A stretch of 64,000 nucleotides of DNA, from assembly GCA_963825075.1 (NCBI GenBank), contig CAWGRX010000022.1:62001-126000 (forward strand), given 5' to 3'. The position numbers and the translations under genes are program-made. Source of the DNA: CAWAVN01 sp963825075. GTDB lineage: Bacteria > Planctomycetota > Planctomycetia > Planctomycetales > Planctomycetaceae. Shown here one piece after another: positions 18,205 to 26,867 of this stretch (positions within the stretch are counted from its first letter, which is position 1; every line of letters begins with the position of its first letter). The notes beneath the pieces are model-generated. The model did no database searches. It was given only the letters and a program-made list of their open reading frames with translations, and had not been told where the DNA came from.

Positions 18205-20229
18205 CTACGAAAAATCGCCGGGGTTGCCGAACAGGCCGCCGCCCGCGGAACCGCCAGTGCCGCCTTTCAGCGGGCCTTTCCGCTTGCGGTTGTAGGCTTC
18301 GCCTTCGCTGGGGGCCTGGTCCTCGTCGGATTTCTTTTCGGGCTTTTTGTCGAGCTCGGGCGGCTTTTCTTTGAGGGCTTTGAGCGACAAGCTGATCCGC
18401 TTTCGGCCCAGGTCGAGATCGAGCACCTGGAGTTCCACTTCGTCACTGACGTTTAGGACGTCGGTGACTTTGTTGACCCGGCGATAGTCGAGTTCGCTGA
18501 TGTGGACCAGCCCTTCGACGCCGGGTTCCAACTCGACGAAAGCCCCGAAATCGGTGGTGCGGGTGACGCGTCCGCTGACGGCGGTGCCTTGGGCGTACTT
18601 TTGGGTCGCGGTGTCCCAGGGATTTTGGGTGAGTTGCCGCATTCCCAGGCCGATGCGTTTCCGGTCCGGGTCAAGCGAGACGATTTGGACTTCGACGTCC
18701 TGCCCTTCGGAGATCATGTCGGAAGGATGCCTGATTCGGGTCCAACTGATTTCGCCGATGTGCAGGAAACCATCCACGCCGCCGATGTCCACAAAGGCCC
18801 CATAATCTTTGATGGTCTTCACCACGCCTTTTTTCGCCTGCCCGACTTCGAGCGATGTCCAGACTTCCTGGGCCAGGGCTTCGCGTTCTTCCTTGAGATA
18901 AGCCCGGCGGCTGACGATCAAATTCCGCTTGGAGCGATTGGCTTCGGTGATTTTGACAGTCAATTTTTCGCCGACGTATTTTTCCAAGTCCGGCACGTAG
19001 TGCAGATCGACCTGGCTGGCCGGCAGAAAGCCGCGAATGTTGCTGACCGTGATCTCCAGCCCGCCTTTGTTGGTTTTGGTGACCATGCAATCCACAACCT
19101 GCCCGGCTTCGACGGCGTCCCAGTTGCCTTGAATCTTCCGCTTGCCGCGGGGGAGGTTGGCTTGGATCAAGCCTTCTTCCGGATTGACTTTTTCCACGAC
19201 GATCGTGAGTTGCTGACCGACTTCGAGCGGCTTAGCGGGATCGAACTGGCGGAGCGAAACCACCGCCGGGGAGCGGAACCCGACATCGAAAAACACATCA
19301 TCGCCGGAAATGGATTGCACCTTCCCTGGCAGGCGATGCCCCGGTTCAAGTTCCTCTTCGCTCGTGGGCGCAGCCGCTTTTGCCGGGGCGGTTCCTTCCG
19401 TCGATTCCGCGGCCGGTTCTTGGGCGGCAGGTGCGGGCTGTGTGCCGGCGGCTTGATCGCTCGCGAGGGCCGCGGCGATTTGGGCTTCCAAATCCGCATC
19501 CAAATCCTCCGACTTGGGAATCTCCGCCGGGGACGAGGAGGGCCGAGCGGGCGCGGCCGGTGGCGGCGAAGGAGCTTCTGGTTGGTTTGGCGGTTCGGCT
19601 TGTTCGGGCGCTTCGGATTGTTCGCCCGGAGTTCCGGAAGCCGGCGGCGAAGTCGGAGTCGGAGTGAGCGGTGTCGGCGAGGCGTCCAAACTCGGGACGG
19701 GCTTGGCGGCGTTTGGATCGACCGTGGGATTGAGTTGCGGACGCGGCCGGGATTCCGCAGCTTCGTTCGCGGTCGGAACGCTCCCGGCCGACGATTCCGT
19801 CCCCGAAACCGGTTCCGACTGGAGCGTGCTCGCCGGTTCGGGAGTCGGAGAGGTCTCGGCCACGGGATACTCCTCCGGCGAATGCGGAGCCGGGGTTTGC
19901 GGCGTTTCCTGATTGACCGCCGTAGCGGGCGTTTCGGGAGGCGCCGGTTCGCTGCGAGGTGGTTCGGGCGAATCTGTTTGGTCCGGGGCTTGGATGGGTT
20001 CCGCCGCGGATTTTGTGTGCGTTTCCTCTTCCGCTTTGGCCGGTTCGGAAACCGCGGGAGCGGGCTGCTCCATTGCGGCGTGCTCCGATTCGGTTTGCTC
20101 CGGAGTCTCCTCCGGCGCACCGTTGTCGGACGGATTCGCGGGGTGTTGGGTTTCTGGAGAAGACGCGGTTTCCGGCATTTCAGGTTCCGTCGTCACATTG
20201 TCTCTTTGGAGAGCATCGTCCGAACTCAT
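18205..20229 (-). CDS. S1-domain RNA-binding protein with long acidic/Pro-rich N-terminus
   Basis: The product has ~674 residues. Residues 1-~290 are low-complexity, rich in Pro, Glu, Ala, Ser and Thr, and probably disordered. Four S1 (OB-fold) domains follow: LPGKVQSISGDDVFFDVGF, VDCMVTKTNKGGLEITVSN, KKGVVKTIKDYGAFVDIGG and VSGRVTRTTDFGAFVELEPG. The third and fourth have the canonical GAFV.....GL.HISE pattern. A basic Gly-rich tail (KRKGPLKGGTGG) ends the protein. It is related to ribosomal protein S1, which unfolds and delivers mRNA to the 30S subunit, but whether it is the housekeeping S1 cannot be decided here. Start: ATG at 20229, or GTG one codon earlier. Confidence 0.88.
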   Translation of the reverse strand: MSSDDALQRDNVTTEPEMPETASSPETQHPANPSDNGAPEETPEQTESEHAAMEQPAPAVSEPAKAEEETHTKSAAEPIQAPDQTDSPEPPRSEPAPPETPATAVNQETPQTPAPHSPEEYPVAETSPTPEPASTLQSEPVSGTESSAGSVPTANEAAESRPRPQLNPTVDPNAAKPVPSLDASPTPLTPTPTSPPASGTPGEQSEAPEQAEPPNQPEAPSPPPAAPARPSSSPAEIPKSEDLDADLEAQIAAALASDQAAGTQPAPAAQEPAAESTEGTAPAKAAAPTSEEELEPGHRLPGKVQSISGDDVFFDVGFRSPAVVSLRQFDPAKPLEVGQQLTIVVEKVNPEEGLIQANLPRGKRKIQGNWDAVEAGQVVDCMVTKTNKGGLEITVSNIRGFLPASQVDLHYVPDLEKYVGEKLTVKITEANRSKRNLIVSRRAYLKEEREALAQEVWTSLEVGQAKKGVVKTIKDYGAFVDIGGVDGFLHIGEISWTRIRHPSDMISEGQDVEVQIVSLDPDRKRIGLGMRQLTQNPWDTATQKYAQGTAVSGRVTRTTDFGAFVELEPGVEGLVHISELDYRRVNKVTDVLNVSDEVELQVLDLDLGRKRISLSLKALKEKPPELDKKPEKKSDEDQAPSEGEAYNRKRKGPLKGGTGGSAGGGLFGNPGDFS

Positions 20230-20585
20230 CACAAACCATTCCTCAACTCAAACTTCTTCAACTTCTCGCATCAGTTCTTGCGAAGGCTCGCCGTTGCAGG
20301 TTAGCCAATTTCGATGGAAAACGCCACAGTTTCGGCAAACTCGTTCAGAGAAAAATTGAACAGGAGCAAAAAATTCTCCAGCCCACACAGGCCGCACAGG
20401 CCACAAAGGAGCAAAGGGAACAGCGAATCGCCAAGCCGATCTTCCAACTTTCCGCATTCGCTCGTGACGCTTCGCTTACAAACACTTTGTGGTCTTTGCT
20501 TCTTTGTGGCCTTTGCCCCTCATAATCCACATCATTTCGATGACGGCTTTTTGAAAAGGGAACGCATCGCTGACAATTCTCCGCT
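20230..20585. other. Intergenic with long inverted repeat
   Basis: No supported gene. An 18-bp inverted repeat with one mismatch (20399-20416 and 20494-20511, of the type GGCCACAAAG.AGCAAAG) encloses 77 bases, resembling a small MITE-like element. Confidence 0.5.
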
Positions 20586-21512
20586 TTATGATTTTTTCGC
20601 TAAGACGCAGCGAAAGCCGATCGCGTCGCTGCGAACGTGGTCGGGAACCGACCACCGCGTGGAACATTTTAATAAGGGGAACCGATCGCGCCACGAGCCG
20701 CCGCGAATCACGCGGGGCACGTCCCGCCGGTCGGGTTCCCAACTGCCGCCGCCTTTGGGGGCTTTCTCGTAATCGGGATGCCAACTATCGCTGACGTATT
20801 CCCACAAATAGCCGTGCATGTCGTAAAGCCCCCAGGCGTTGGGCGCGAGCGCGCCGACGGGCGGGTCGTTGCCCGCAGCATTGCCGGTGTGCCAGCCGTA
20901 TTTGTCCAACAGTGTCGCTTTCACGCCTCGATCGTTTTCCGCTTGGGCTTTGTTCCCAAAACCATAAGCCGTCTTGGTTCCGGCCCGGCAGCAGTATTCC
21001 CACTCGGCTTCGCTGGGCAGGCGGACGATTTCCTCCTTCTCGATCAAATCCTCTTCGCGGAGCAGGGTGGTGACTTTTGCGCAAAACGCCTGGGCATCGC
21101 GGAAGGTCACCATCTCCACCGAGTTTCGCGGGCCGCCCCACACGCTGGGATTTTTGCCCATCACGGTTTCATACAGGTTTTGCGGCACCTCGTACTTGGC
21201 GATCTGGAAATCATAATCCAACCGCACCTGGCGCTTGGGCTGTTCGGAAGAAGCGCCGTCACTCGCCCCCATTTCAAACGACTTGGGGAATTTGCCCCGG
21301 CCCGGCGTGATGGGTACGAACTCATCGCGAAAGGTTTTCAGAATTTCCGCCTGGGATTTGGTTTTGGAACTGGTGCGCTTGGCATCCTTCGCGGTGGCGT
21401 CTTGGGCCATTGCCCCATTCCCCAAGATCAACCACAAGCCGAACGCCAGCAGGCCCGGCAACGTCGTGAGACGGATGAAAGAGTCTTGCGGTTTCCTGTC
21501 AAAACGAGACAT
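20586..21512 (-). CDS. SUMF1/formylglycine-generating-enzyme-fold protein, exported
   Basis: The product has 308 residues from the ATG at 21512; an in-frame TTG at 21542 is less likely. A signal peptide (LTTLPGLLAFGLWLILGNGAMA) is followed by the FGE-sulfatase fold: FEMGASDG near the start, YEVPQNLYETVMGKNPS, VRLPSEAEWEYCCRAGT, WGLYDMHGYLWEYVSDSW, RVIRGGSWRD and a terminal IGFRCVLA. In true FGEs this fold oxidises the sulfatase cysteine to formylglycine using two cysteines in the C-terminal region; those cysteines are not clearly preserved here, and the protein is exported. It is better called an SUMF1-domain protein of unknown substrate. Planctomycetes carry many such paralogues. Confidence 0.85.
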   Translation of the reverse strand: MSRFDRKPQDSFIRLTTLPGLLAFGLWLILGNGAMAQDATAKDAKRTSSKTKSQAEILKTFRDEFVPITPGRGKFPKSFEMGASDGASSEQPKRQVRLDYDFQIAKYEVPQNLYETVMGKNPSVWGGPRNSVEMVTFRDAQAFCAKVTTLLREEDLIEKEEIVRLPSEAEWEYCCRAGTKTAYGFGNKAQAENDRGVKATLLDKYGWHTGNAAGNDPPVGALAPNAWGLYDMHGYLWEYVSDSWHPDYEKAPKGGGSWEPDRRDVPRVIRGGSWRDRFPLLKCSTRWSVPDHVRSDAIGFRCVLAKKS

Positions 21513-21643
21513 GACGTTTGTTGTTGTTGTTGAAGGCCGCAAAAAATCGGAACGAACGGATCGAACAACTCGCCTATCTAACCCACATCGAACCGAACCG
21601 CAACGCTGGATCTCGGAATTCCTTCCACCAACGGAGAACGTCT

Positions 21644-23479
21644 CTAAAACTCCGCTTCAACGGCGGCGCGTTGGTAGAGCGGCAGGACGCGGTAGTAGAT
21701 TTCCAGCGTCATCACGGCTAGGCAGGTGGTGTAGAGCCGGCCGCCCCGATCGCCTTTGTGTCCTTTTTCGATCACGTCCCAACTGCCTTTTTCGGGGCCG
21801 GCTTTTTTCTGGGTGGCGACCAGCCAGTCCCGCATCACGGTGTTCCATTTGGTCCAGAGTTCGCCCCTGGCCCCGGTGAATTGGATCATCACCTGGCTGG
21901 CGTAATAGTCATAATAGATGTCGTTCTTGGAAGGGCCGACTTTGGCCAGGTATTTCACGCCTTCGATGAGGGCCGGGTTCTCGGCTTTCCAGCCCATATA
22001 CATCCGGCACAACAAACCGATGGACGTTGTGGAGGCTTTCGGGCCTTGACCGGGCATGTAGCTGTATTGGGATTTTTCTTTGTGGGACACATCGTCGAGG
22101 AACTTCGTCACGCCCATTCCGACGGTGCGGGGAATGGGGATTTTGGCGTGATAGGCGCTTTTTAAGGCCATGACCTGCCAACCCACGACGGAGGTGTCGC
22201 CCGCGGTATTGGGTTTGTACCGCCAGCCGCCTTCCGAGTGCTGGGCCCGGACGATGAACTCTGTGACACTTTGAGCGTAGGGAAGCAGCCGGCGGTCTTT
22301 AGTCATGCCGTAGGCTTCGGCCAAAGCCGTCGCGCAGATCGCCTGCACGTACATGCCTTCGTTGCCGGGCTTTTGGCCGCGCAAATCCAAACCGCGCGGC
22401 GTGCGGATGCCGGCGAGCATCAAATAATTCAGGCCCCGCATGACAGTGTCCTGGTAATGGCCTTTTTTCATGTGCGTGTGCCCGGCTCCGAGAAAAGCCA
22501 ACAGCGCAAGCCCCGTCCCCCCGGTGGGGCAGGAAAGACTGCCCGCCCCGGAGGATTTGCCCACATCGTTAAAGTCCCAACTCCCGTCGCGGCGCTGCAC
22601 GGACGCCAGCCACTGGAGACCCAAACCCACGGCGGCATCGCTCTCGGCATTGCCTCCGCGAAGTTTGTTGAGCGCATCCCGCGTCGCCCCGCTGCGACCC
22701 TGCGAAATCGATTTGATGTTGTCGATCGGCGGCGAAGGTCCCTCGGTCGTATCCGGCTTGAGGGCCAAATCCAAATCGTTGATGTTCAAGTCGAAGTTGG
22801 AATCCGCGTCCACGTCGTTATCGACCAGCGATTCCGTGTCCGTAATCTCGTTCTCCGTCGTCAACTCTTCCAAAACCTGCGGCTGTTCGATGGGTTCTTC
22901 CAAAGGCTGGGTGTCGATGACCTTTTCGTTTTTGACCACCACGCTGAGAATTTCCTCGCGGACATCGGCGGGCAGAATGATGTAACCCAATACCACCAAC
23001 ACCGCCACGTGGAGAATCATGCTGATCGAATACACGACCAGCATCTGCCCCCAACTCGGCGCGGTCGCCCGGCCGAGGTGTTCTTCTTCCTCATCCGATT
23101 CTGCGGATTGCGAAGCGGCCGGTTTCGCCGGTTCCGGTTTCGCGGCAGGCTTCGCAGCTTTCGCCTGGGGCGCGACGGCTTCCGCTTTTTTCGCAACGGG
23201 TGGCGGTGCGGCTTCCGCTTTTTTCGCAACAGGCGGCGGGGGAGCTTCTTGATCCATGAGCACCGGCTTCTTGGGCACAGGTTTCGGTTTCGCGGGCGGC
23301 GGGGGAACATCCGGCCCGGGAGCCGCCGCCATCGCCGCCGAATTCAATTGGGACGCCTCGGTTTCGCCAGGGGCGGATTTTTTTCGCGGTCTGGGCTTGG
23401 GTTTCGGTTTGGGAGGGATCTGCGAAGCCTCATGATTTTCCAATACCCCGGAGTTGGAGGAGTTCTTCTCATTTGCCAT
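21644..23479 (-). CDS. Prenyltransferase/squalene-cyclase-fold protein with N-terminal TM anchor
   Basis: The product has 611 residues. The first ~150 are Pro/Lys/Ala-rich (repeats of PPPVAKKAEA). One TM helix follows (MLVVYSISMILHVAVLVVLGYIIL), then an acidic stretch rich in Glu, Asp and Asn. From ~270 onwards there are alpha/alpha-barrel repeats of the prenyltransferase/squalene-oxidase type (AVGLGLQWLASVQRRDGSWDF, GLALLAFLGAGHTH, FIVRAQHSEGGWRYKP). No DXDD cyclase motif is seen, so it is unlikely to be a terpene cyclase. The Pro/Lys N-terminus, single TM helix and long periplasmic part recall a TonB-like layout. Function unknown. Confidence 0.8.
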   Translation of the reverse strand: MANEKNSSNSGVLENHEASQIPPKPKPKPRPRKKSAPGETEASQLNSAAMAAAPGPDVPPPPAKPKPVPKKPVLMDQEAPPPPVAKKAEAAPPPVAKKAEAVAPQAKAAKPAAKPEPAKPAASQSAESDEEEEHLGRATAPSWGQMLVVYSISMILHVAVLVVLGYIILPADVREEILSVVVKNEKVIDTQPLEEPIEQPQVLEELTTENEITDTESLVDNDVDADSNFDLNINDLDLALKPDTTEGPSPPIDNIKSISQGRSGATRDALNKLRGGNAESDAAVGLGLQWLASVQRRDGSWDFNDVGKSSGAGSLSCPTGGTGLALLAFLGAGHTHMKKGHYQDTVMRGLNYLMLAGIRTPRGLDLRGQKPGNEGMYVQAICATALAEAYGMTKDRRLLPYAQSVTEFIVRAQHSEGGWRYKPNTAGDTSVVGWQVMALKSAYHAKIPIPRTVGMGVTKFLDDVSHKEKSQYSYMPGQGPKASTTSIGLLCRMYMGWKAENPALIEGVKYLAKVGPSKNDIYYDYYASQVMIQFTGARGELWTKWNTVMRDWLVATQKKAGPEKGSWDVIEKGHKGDRGGRLYTTCLAVMTLEIYYRVLPLYQRAAVEAEF

Positions 23480-24338
23480 TGGCGAAACTCGCTTGGAACA
23501 GAGGATAGTCGATCCTGGTCAAGGGGGTGGAAACCCCCGAATCTTTGCCGGTTGGCCCTCTGGCTTCCTAATCGTAGGGAAAACCCCAAGGATGTGATTC
23601 GAAGCCGATTTTTGATGGATTTTACTGGAGAAGGATGTTTTGTTGAGTCCCGAGAGGAATCGGAAGAAATACTAACCCAATTGTACGCGACCGATCGGGG
23701 ATTGTTAATAAGTTCAGCGTACGAAAATTGAGCAGCGAGTCAAGCAATTCGGTGAAATCGGTAAAAATACTTTGGATGCTTTTGGTCAGAATCTTTGGCA
23801 AATGCCCCAACACACAGCACGATGGGCCAACCGGACGAAGTCGCCTTCAAAAACCATCGCTTTCAAAAAAGAAACGCCCTGCCTTGTCGCGTGATCCGCG
23901 AAATTTTTTGATATTGGGGAACTTTGGGGGTTGGTGAAACGTCTTACCATCATTGGGGATTGTTCTTTTCGAAAATCATTTCATTTCAAAAATCCAACAT
24001 TTCCAACAAATGCCAACGTCGGCTGCATATCTACCGTAGGAACATGATAAAGAAAACTTGATGCGACCGTTCGCAGCTGACGTCCGGTTGTTCCCCGGAA
24101 GTTTGGCAGGATGCTGGCCGAGGTCTTTGTTTATTATTGACTTTTGCAAAACTGCCGTGTTAGCTTAAACTTAGGAAAAGGTTTGCGATTCACACACTTT
24201 TCTTAGGTTATTCCTTTCGAGACCATCTCTCCCATCTCGCGGGGGAGTTCATTCACAACAATCAAAAATCCATTCATTCCCCAATTCGCTCTGAAATTTG
24301 GGGAAGTTTGCTGATGTTTTTCTGGAGAAGACAACGCA
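23480..24338. other. Long intergenic region upstream of pilM-type operon
   Basis: The 859 bp lie between divergent genes. No credible ORF or RNA gene was seen. It is AT-richer than its flanks, and a candidate promoter is listed separately. Confidence 0.45.
24137..24166 (+). promoter_or_regulatory. Candidate sigma70-like promoter of pilM-type operon
   Basis: TTGACT at 24137-24142 is followed, after 17-18 bases, by a weak -10 (TTAGCT/TAGCTT at 24160-24166). It lies ~175 bp upstream of the first gene. Only the -35 is good. Confidence 0.3.
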
Positions 24339-26705
24339 ATGGCGGAAAATCAAGGTGTTTGGGGCATTGAAATCGGCCAGGCGGGTTTGAAGGCGATCCG
24401 GCTCAGGTATGCCGAAGCCGCGGAGCAAGTTTTGGCGGTGGCGTTCGATTACGTTCCGCACCCGAAAATCTTGAGCCAACCCGACGCCGTGCCCCAAGAA
24501 TTGATCCCGCAGGCGCTGAGCAAATTTCTGGAGCGCAACGAACTCAAGGGGGACAAGGTGGTGATCAGCGTGCCGGGGCAGACGGCTCTGGCGCGGTTCA
24601 TCCAACTGCCCCCGGTGCCCGCTCCCAAGGTTCCGGAGATCGTCAAGTTCGAAGCCCGGCAGCAGATTCCGTTTGCCCTCGAAGACGTGATTTGGGATTA
24701 CCAGGTGCTCTCGGTGGGCAGCGAAGAAGCGGACTTCATGCTGGATGCCGAGGTCGGCCTGTTCGCCATGAAGCGCGAGCAGGTACTCGAGCAGCTCAAC
24801 CCGTTCAGCGCCTTCAAGGTGGAAGTCGATCAAATCCAGATCGCCCCCTTGGGACTTTACAACGTCTTGTACTACGACCAGATGGGCCTGCGGTTGGACG
24901 GGGAAGAGCAAAACCGCGACGAGCACTACATCATCCTCGACATGGGGGCGGACAACACCACGCTGGTCGTCACCAACGGAGCGAAAATCTGGATCCGAAA
25001 CGTCCCCGTGGGGGGCAACCACTTTACGCGGGCGCTCACCAAGGAAATGAAACTGACGTTCGCCAAGGCCGAGCACCTCAAGTGCAACGCCACCAAGTCC
25101 CCCGATCCGCGGGCGGTGTTCAAAGCGCTCCAGCCGGTGTTTAACGACTACGTCTCGGAAATCCAGCGGTCGATCGGCTATTTCTCCAGCGTGAACAGAA
25201 GTGCCAAGATCAAAAAGCTGATCGGTGTGGGCAACGGGTTCAAACTGGCCGGCCTGCAGAAATTCCTCCAACAAAACCTGACCCAGTTCGAGGTGGAACG
25301 GCTGTCGGGCTACAAAGCCCTGGTGGGGGACAACGTCCTCAATGCGAACTTGTTCGAGGAAAACCTGCTCACGTTCGCCGTGCCTTACGGCCTGGCACTC
25401 CAGGGGCTGGACCTCACCAAAATCCACACCAGCCTCCTGCCGCCGGAAATCGCCACCGCCCGGAAGATCCGGGAGAAAAAGCCCTGGGCCGCGGCAGCCG
25501 CGGCGGCGATGCTGGTGGGCGTGTCGCTCTCGGCGGTCGGTTATTCCCGCGTCGAGGACTCGGTCAGCAAAGACCGTTTCGGCCAAGCCGAGGACAAAGT
25601 TTCCGGCTTCAAGACCACGGTCAATAATTTCAAAAGCGAATACGACAGCCGCAAGCAAAAGCACGATGAGATCGTGGCGACGGGGCGGGTGCTGATCGAT
25701 CAGCTCAACGCCCGCGAGAATTGGCTCGAAGTTTACAAAGCCATCAACGACTGCCTGCCCCACGAAGGCCCGGATGTCGATGAGTCCAAAATCGAGCTGC
25801 GAAACCGCATGAAGCTGCAACTGATCAAGGCCCAGAAACTTCCCGATCTGACACTCTGGTATGCCGGGCTCAAGCAGAACCAGTACAATTCGATGCGGAA
25901 AGAGGATCTCAAGCCGCCCGAGGGTCCTGGGTATCTGTTTACGCTCCAAGGGGCCCATTACCACCACGAAGAAAAAAACTCCGCGACGGGTCAAGCCGAC
26001 ACCTATGTCAAGCACACGCTGCTGAAGAACCTCCAGGAATGGGCGACCAAGCGGGATGTGCCGGTGCGGGAAATCGGGATCACGCATGCCGTGATGATGT
26101 ACGCGGACACCAATCCCCGGAAATATTGGTATGCGGAGGACATGCGCCAGCAACGCCTGCTGGGCGGTGGGCAGGGGTTCGGCGGCTTCGGCGGACCGAT
26201 GGAAGAGGGGAATGACATTGGCCCGGGTCTTCCGATGCCGATGGGCGAAGGCGGCGAAGGCGGGGTTTTAGATCCGGAGAAGCCCCCCGAAGGCCTCAAG
26301 GTCATCCGCCGCACCGAGTTCCAGGTGCAGTTCGTCTGGCAGCCGGTGCCCAAGGATGAGCGGCAGGTCAACGACATCATGTACAACCTGCTCAAGCAGC
26401 ATCAGTCGGAAAACCAGAATCTGGACTTGCCGTTCGATCAGATCCAAAAGAAGGTGGAGGAAGCCAATCAAGCTATCGCGAAAAGCAACGCGAAAATCAT
26501 TGAAGAGAACAAGCTGCTGCCGGAAGGCGACCGCAGCAGGCAGACCACACAGGAACTGCTGACCGTCACTCAGGAGCAATACGACGCCTTCAAACAGCGG
26601 TTCCTGGTCAAGGGAACGCCCGAAACCTTGCCGGAAAGTGTGATGCCTGCGGTCGGAGCCGATGGCGGGGGCGACGAAGGAGGGATGCCGGCCGGCGGGC
26701 ATTAA
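24339..26705 (+). CDS. PilM-type actin-like ATPase fused to a PilN-like membrane segment
   Basis: The product has 788 residues. Residues 1-~370 match PilM/SHS2 proteins, the cytoplasmic actin-fold component of type IV pilus and type II secretion alignment complexes: WGIEIGQAGLKAIRL at the start, VVISVPGQTALARFIQLPP, FEARQQIPF, and YIILDMGADNTTLVV for the phosphate loop. A TM helix at ~383-403 is followed by a coiled coil and a periplasmic domain (~405-750), as in PilN. The region ~600-640 is Gly/Pro/Met-rich. In Proteobacteria PilM and PilN are separate, so this looks like a fusion. It heads an operon with two further membrane proteins. Confidence 0.82.
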   Translation: MAENQGVWGIEIGQAGLKAIRLRYAEAAEQVLAVAFDYVPHPKILSQPDAVPQELIPQALSKFLERNELKGDKVVISVPGQTALARFIQLPPVPAPKVPEIVKFEARQQIPFALEDVIWDYQVLSVGSEEADFMLDAEVGLFAMKREQVLEQLNPFSAFKVEVDQIQIAPLGLYNVLYYDQMGLRLDGEEQNRDEHYIILDMGADNTTLVVTNGAKIWIRNVPVGGNHFTRALTKEMKLTFAKAEHLKCNATKSPDPRAVFKALQPVFNDYVSEIQRSIGYFSSVNRSAKIKKLIGVGNGFKLAGLQKFLQQNLTQFEVERLSGYKALVGDNVLNANLFEENLLTFAVPYGLALQGLDLTKIHTSLLPPEIATARKIREKKPWAAAAAAAMLVGVSLSAVGYSRVEDSVSKDRFGQAEDKVSGFKTTVNNFKSEYDSRKQKHDEIVATGRVLIDQLNARENWLEVYKAINDCLPHEGPDVDESKIELRNRMKLQLIKAQKLPDLTLWYAGLKQNQYNSMRKEDLKPPEGPGYLFTLQGAHYHHEEKNSATGQADTYVKHTLLKNLQEWATKRDVPVREIGITHAVMMYADTNPRKYWYAEDMRQQRLLGGGQGFGGFGGPMEEGNDIGPGLPMPMGEGGEGGVLDPEKPPEGLKVIRRTEFQVQFVWQPVPKDERQVNDIMYNLLKQHQSENQNLDLPFDQIQKKVEEANQAIAKSNAKIIEENKLLPEGDRSRQTTQELLTVTQEQYDAFKQRFLVKGTPETLPESVMPAVGADGGGDEGGMPAGGH

Positions 26706-26867
26706 GCCGAGTTTCCTCTCCCGGCGGATTTGCGAAGAATTTTGTGAAGCCGCGGGAACTTGTGACATTTTCAATTCGTCCAACAGTCAGAAGGGATCAC
26801 AAGCCGGGAAACCTGATTCATCCCATTGATCCCGTTTCACTTCATCAGAAAGACCTCGAGGCCCGAC

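Noticed and set aside
18502..20304. 600-residue plus-strand ORF
   Set aside because: Arg/Gly/Phe-rich antisense translation of the S1-domain gene.
20586..21512. Assignment as a true formylglycine-generating enzyme for the sulfatase at the window start
   Set aside because: The protein is exported, the catalytic cysteine pair is not evident, and the two genes are 20 kb apart.
22238..23731. 497-residue plus-strand ORF
   Set aside because: Antisense of the prenyltransferase-fold gene; composition dominated by Arg, Phe and His.
24249..26153. 634-residue minus-strand ORF
   Set aside because: Antisense of the PilM-type gene, which has recognisable motifs.
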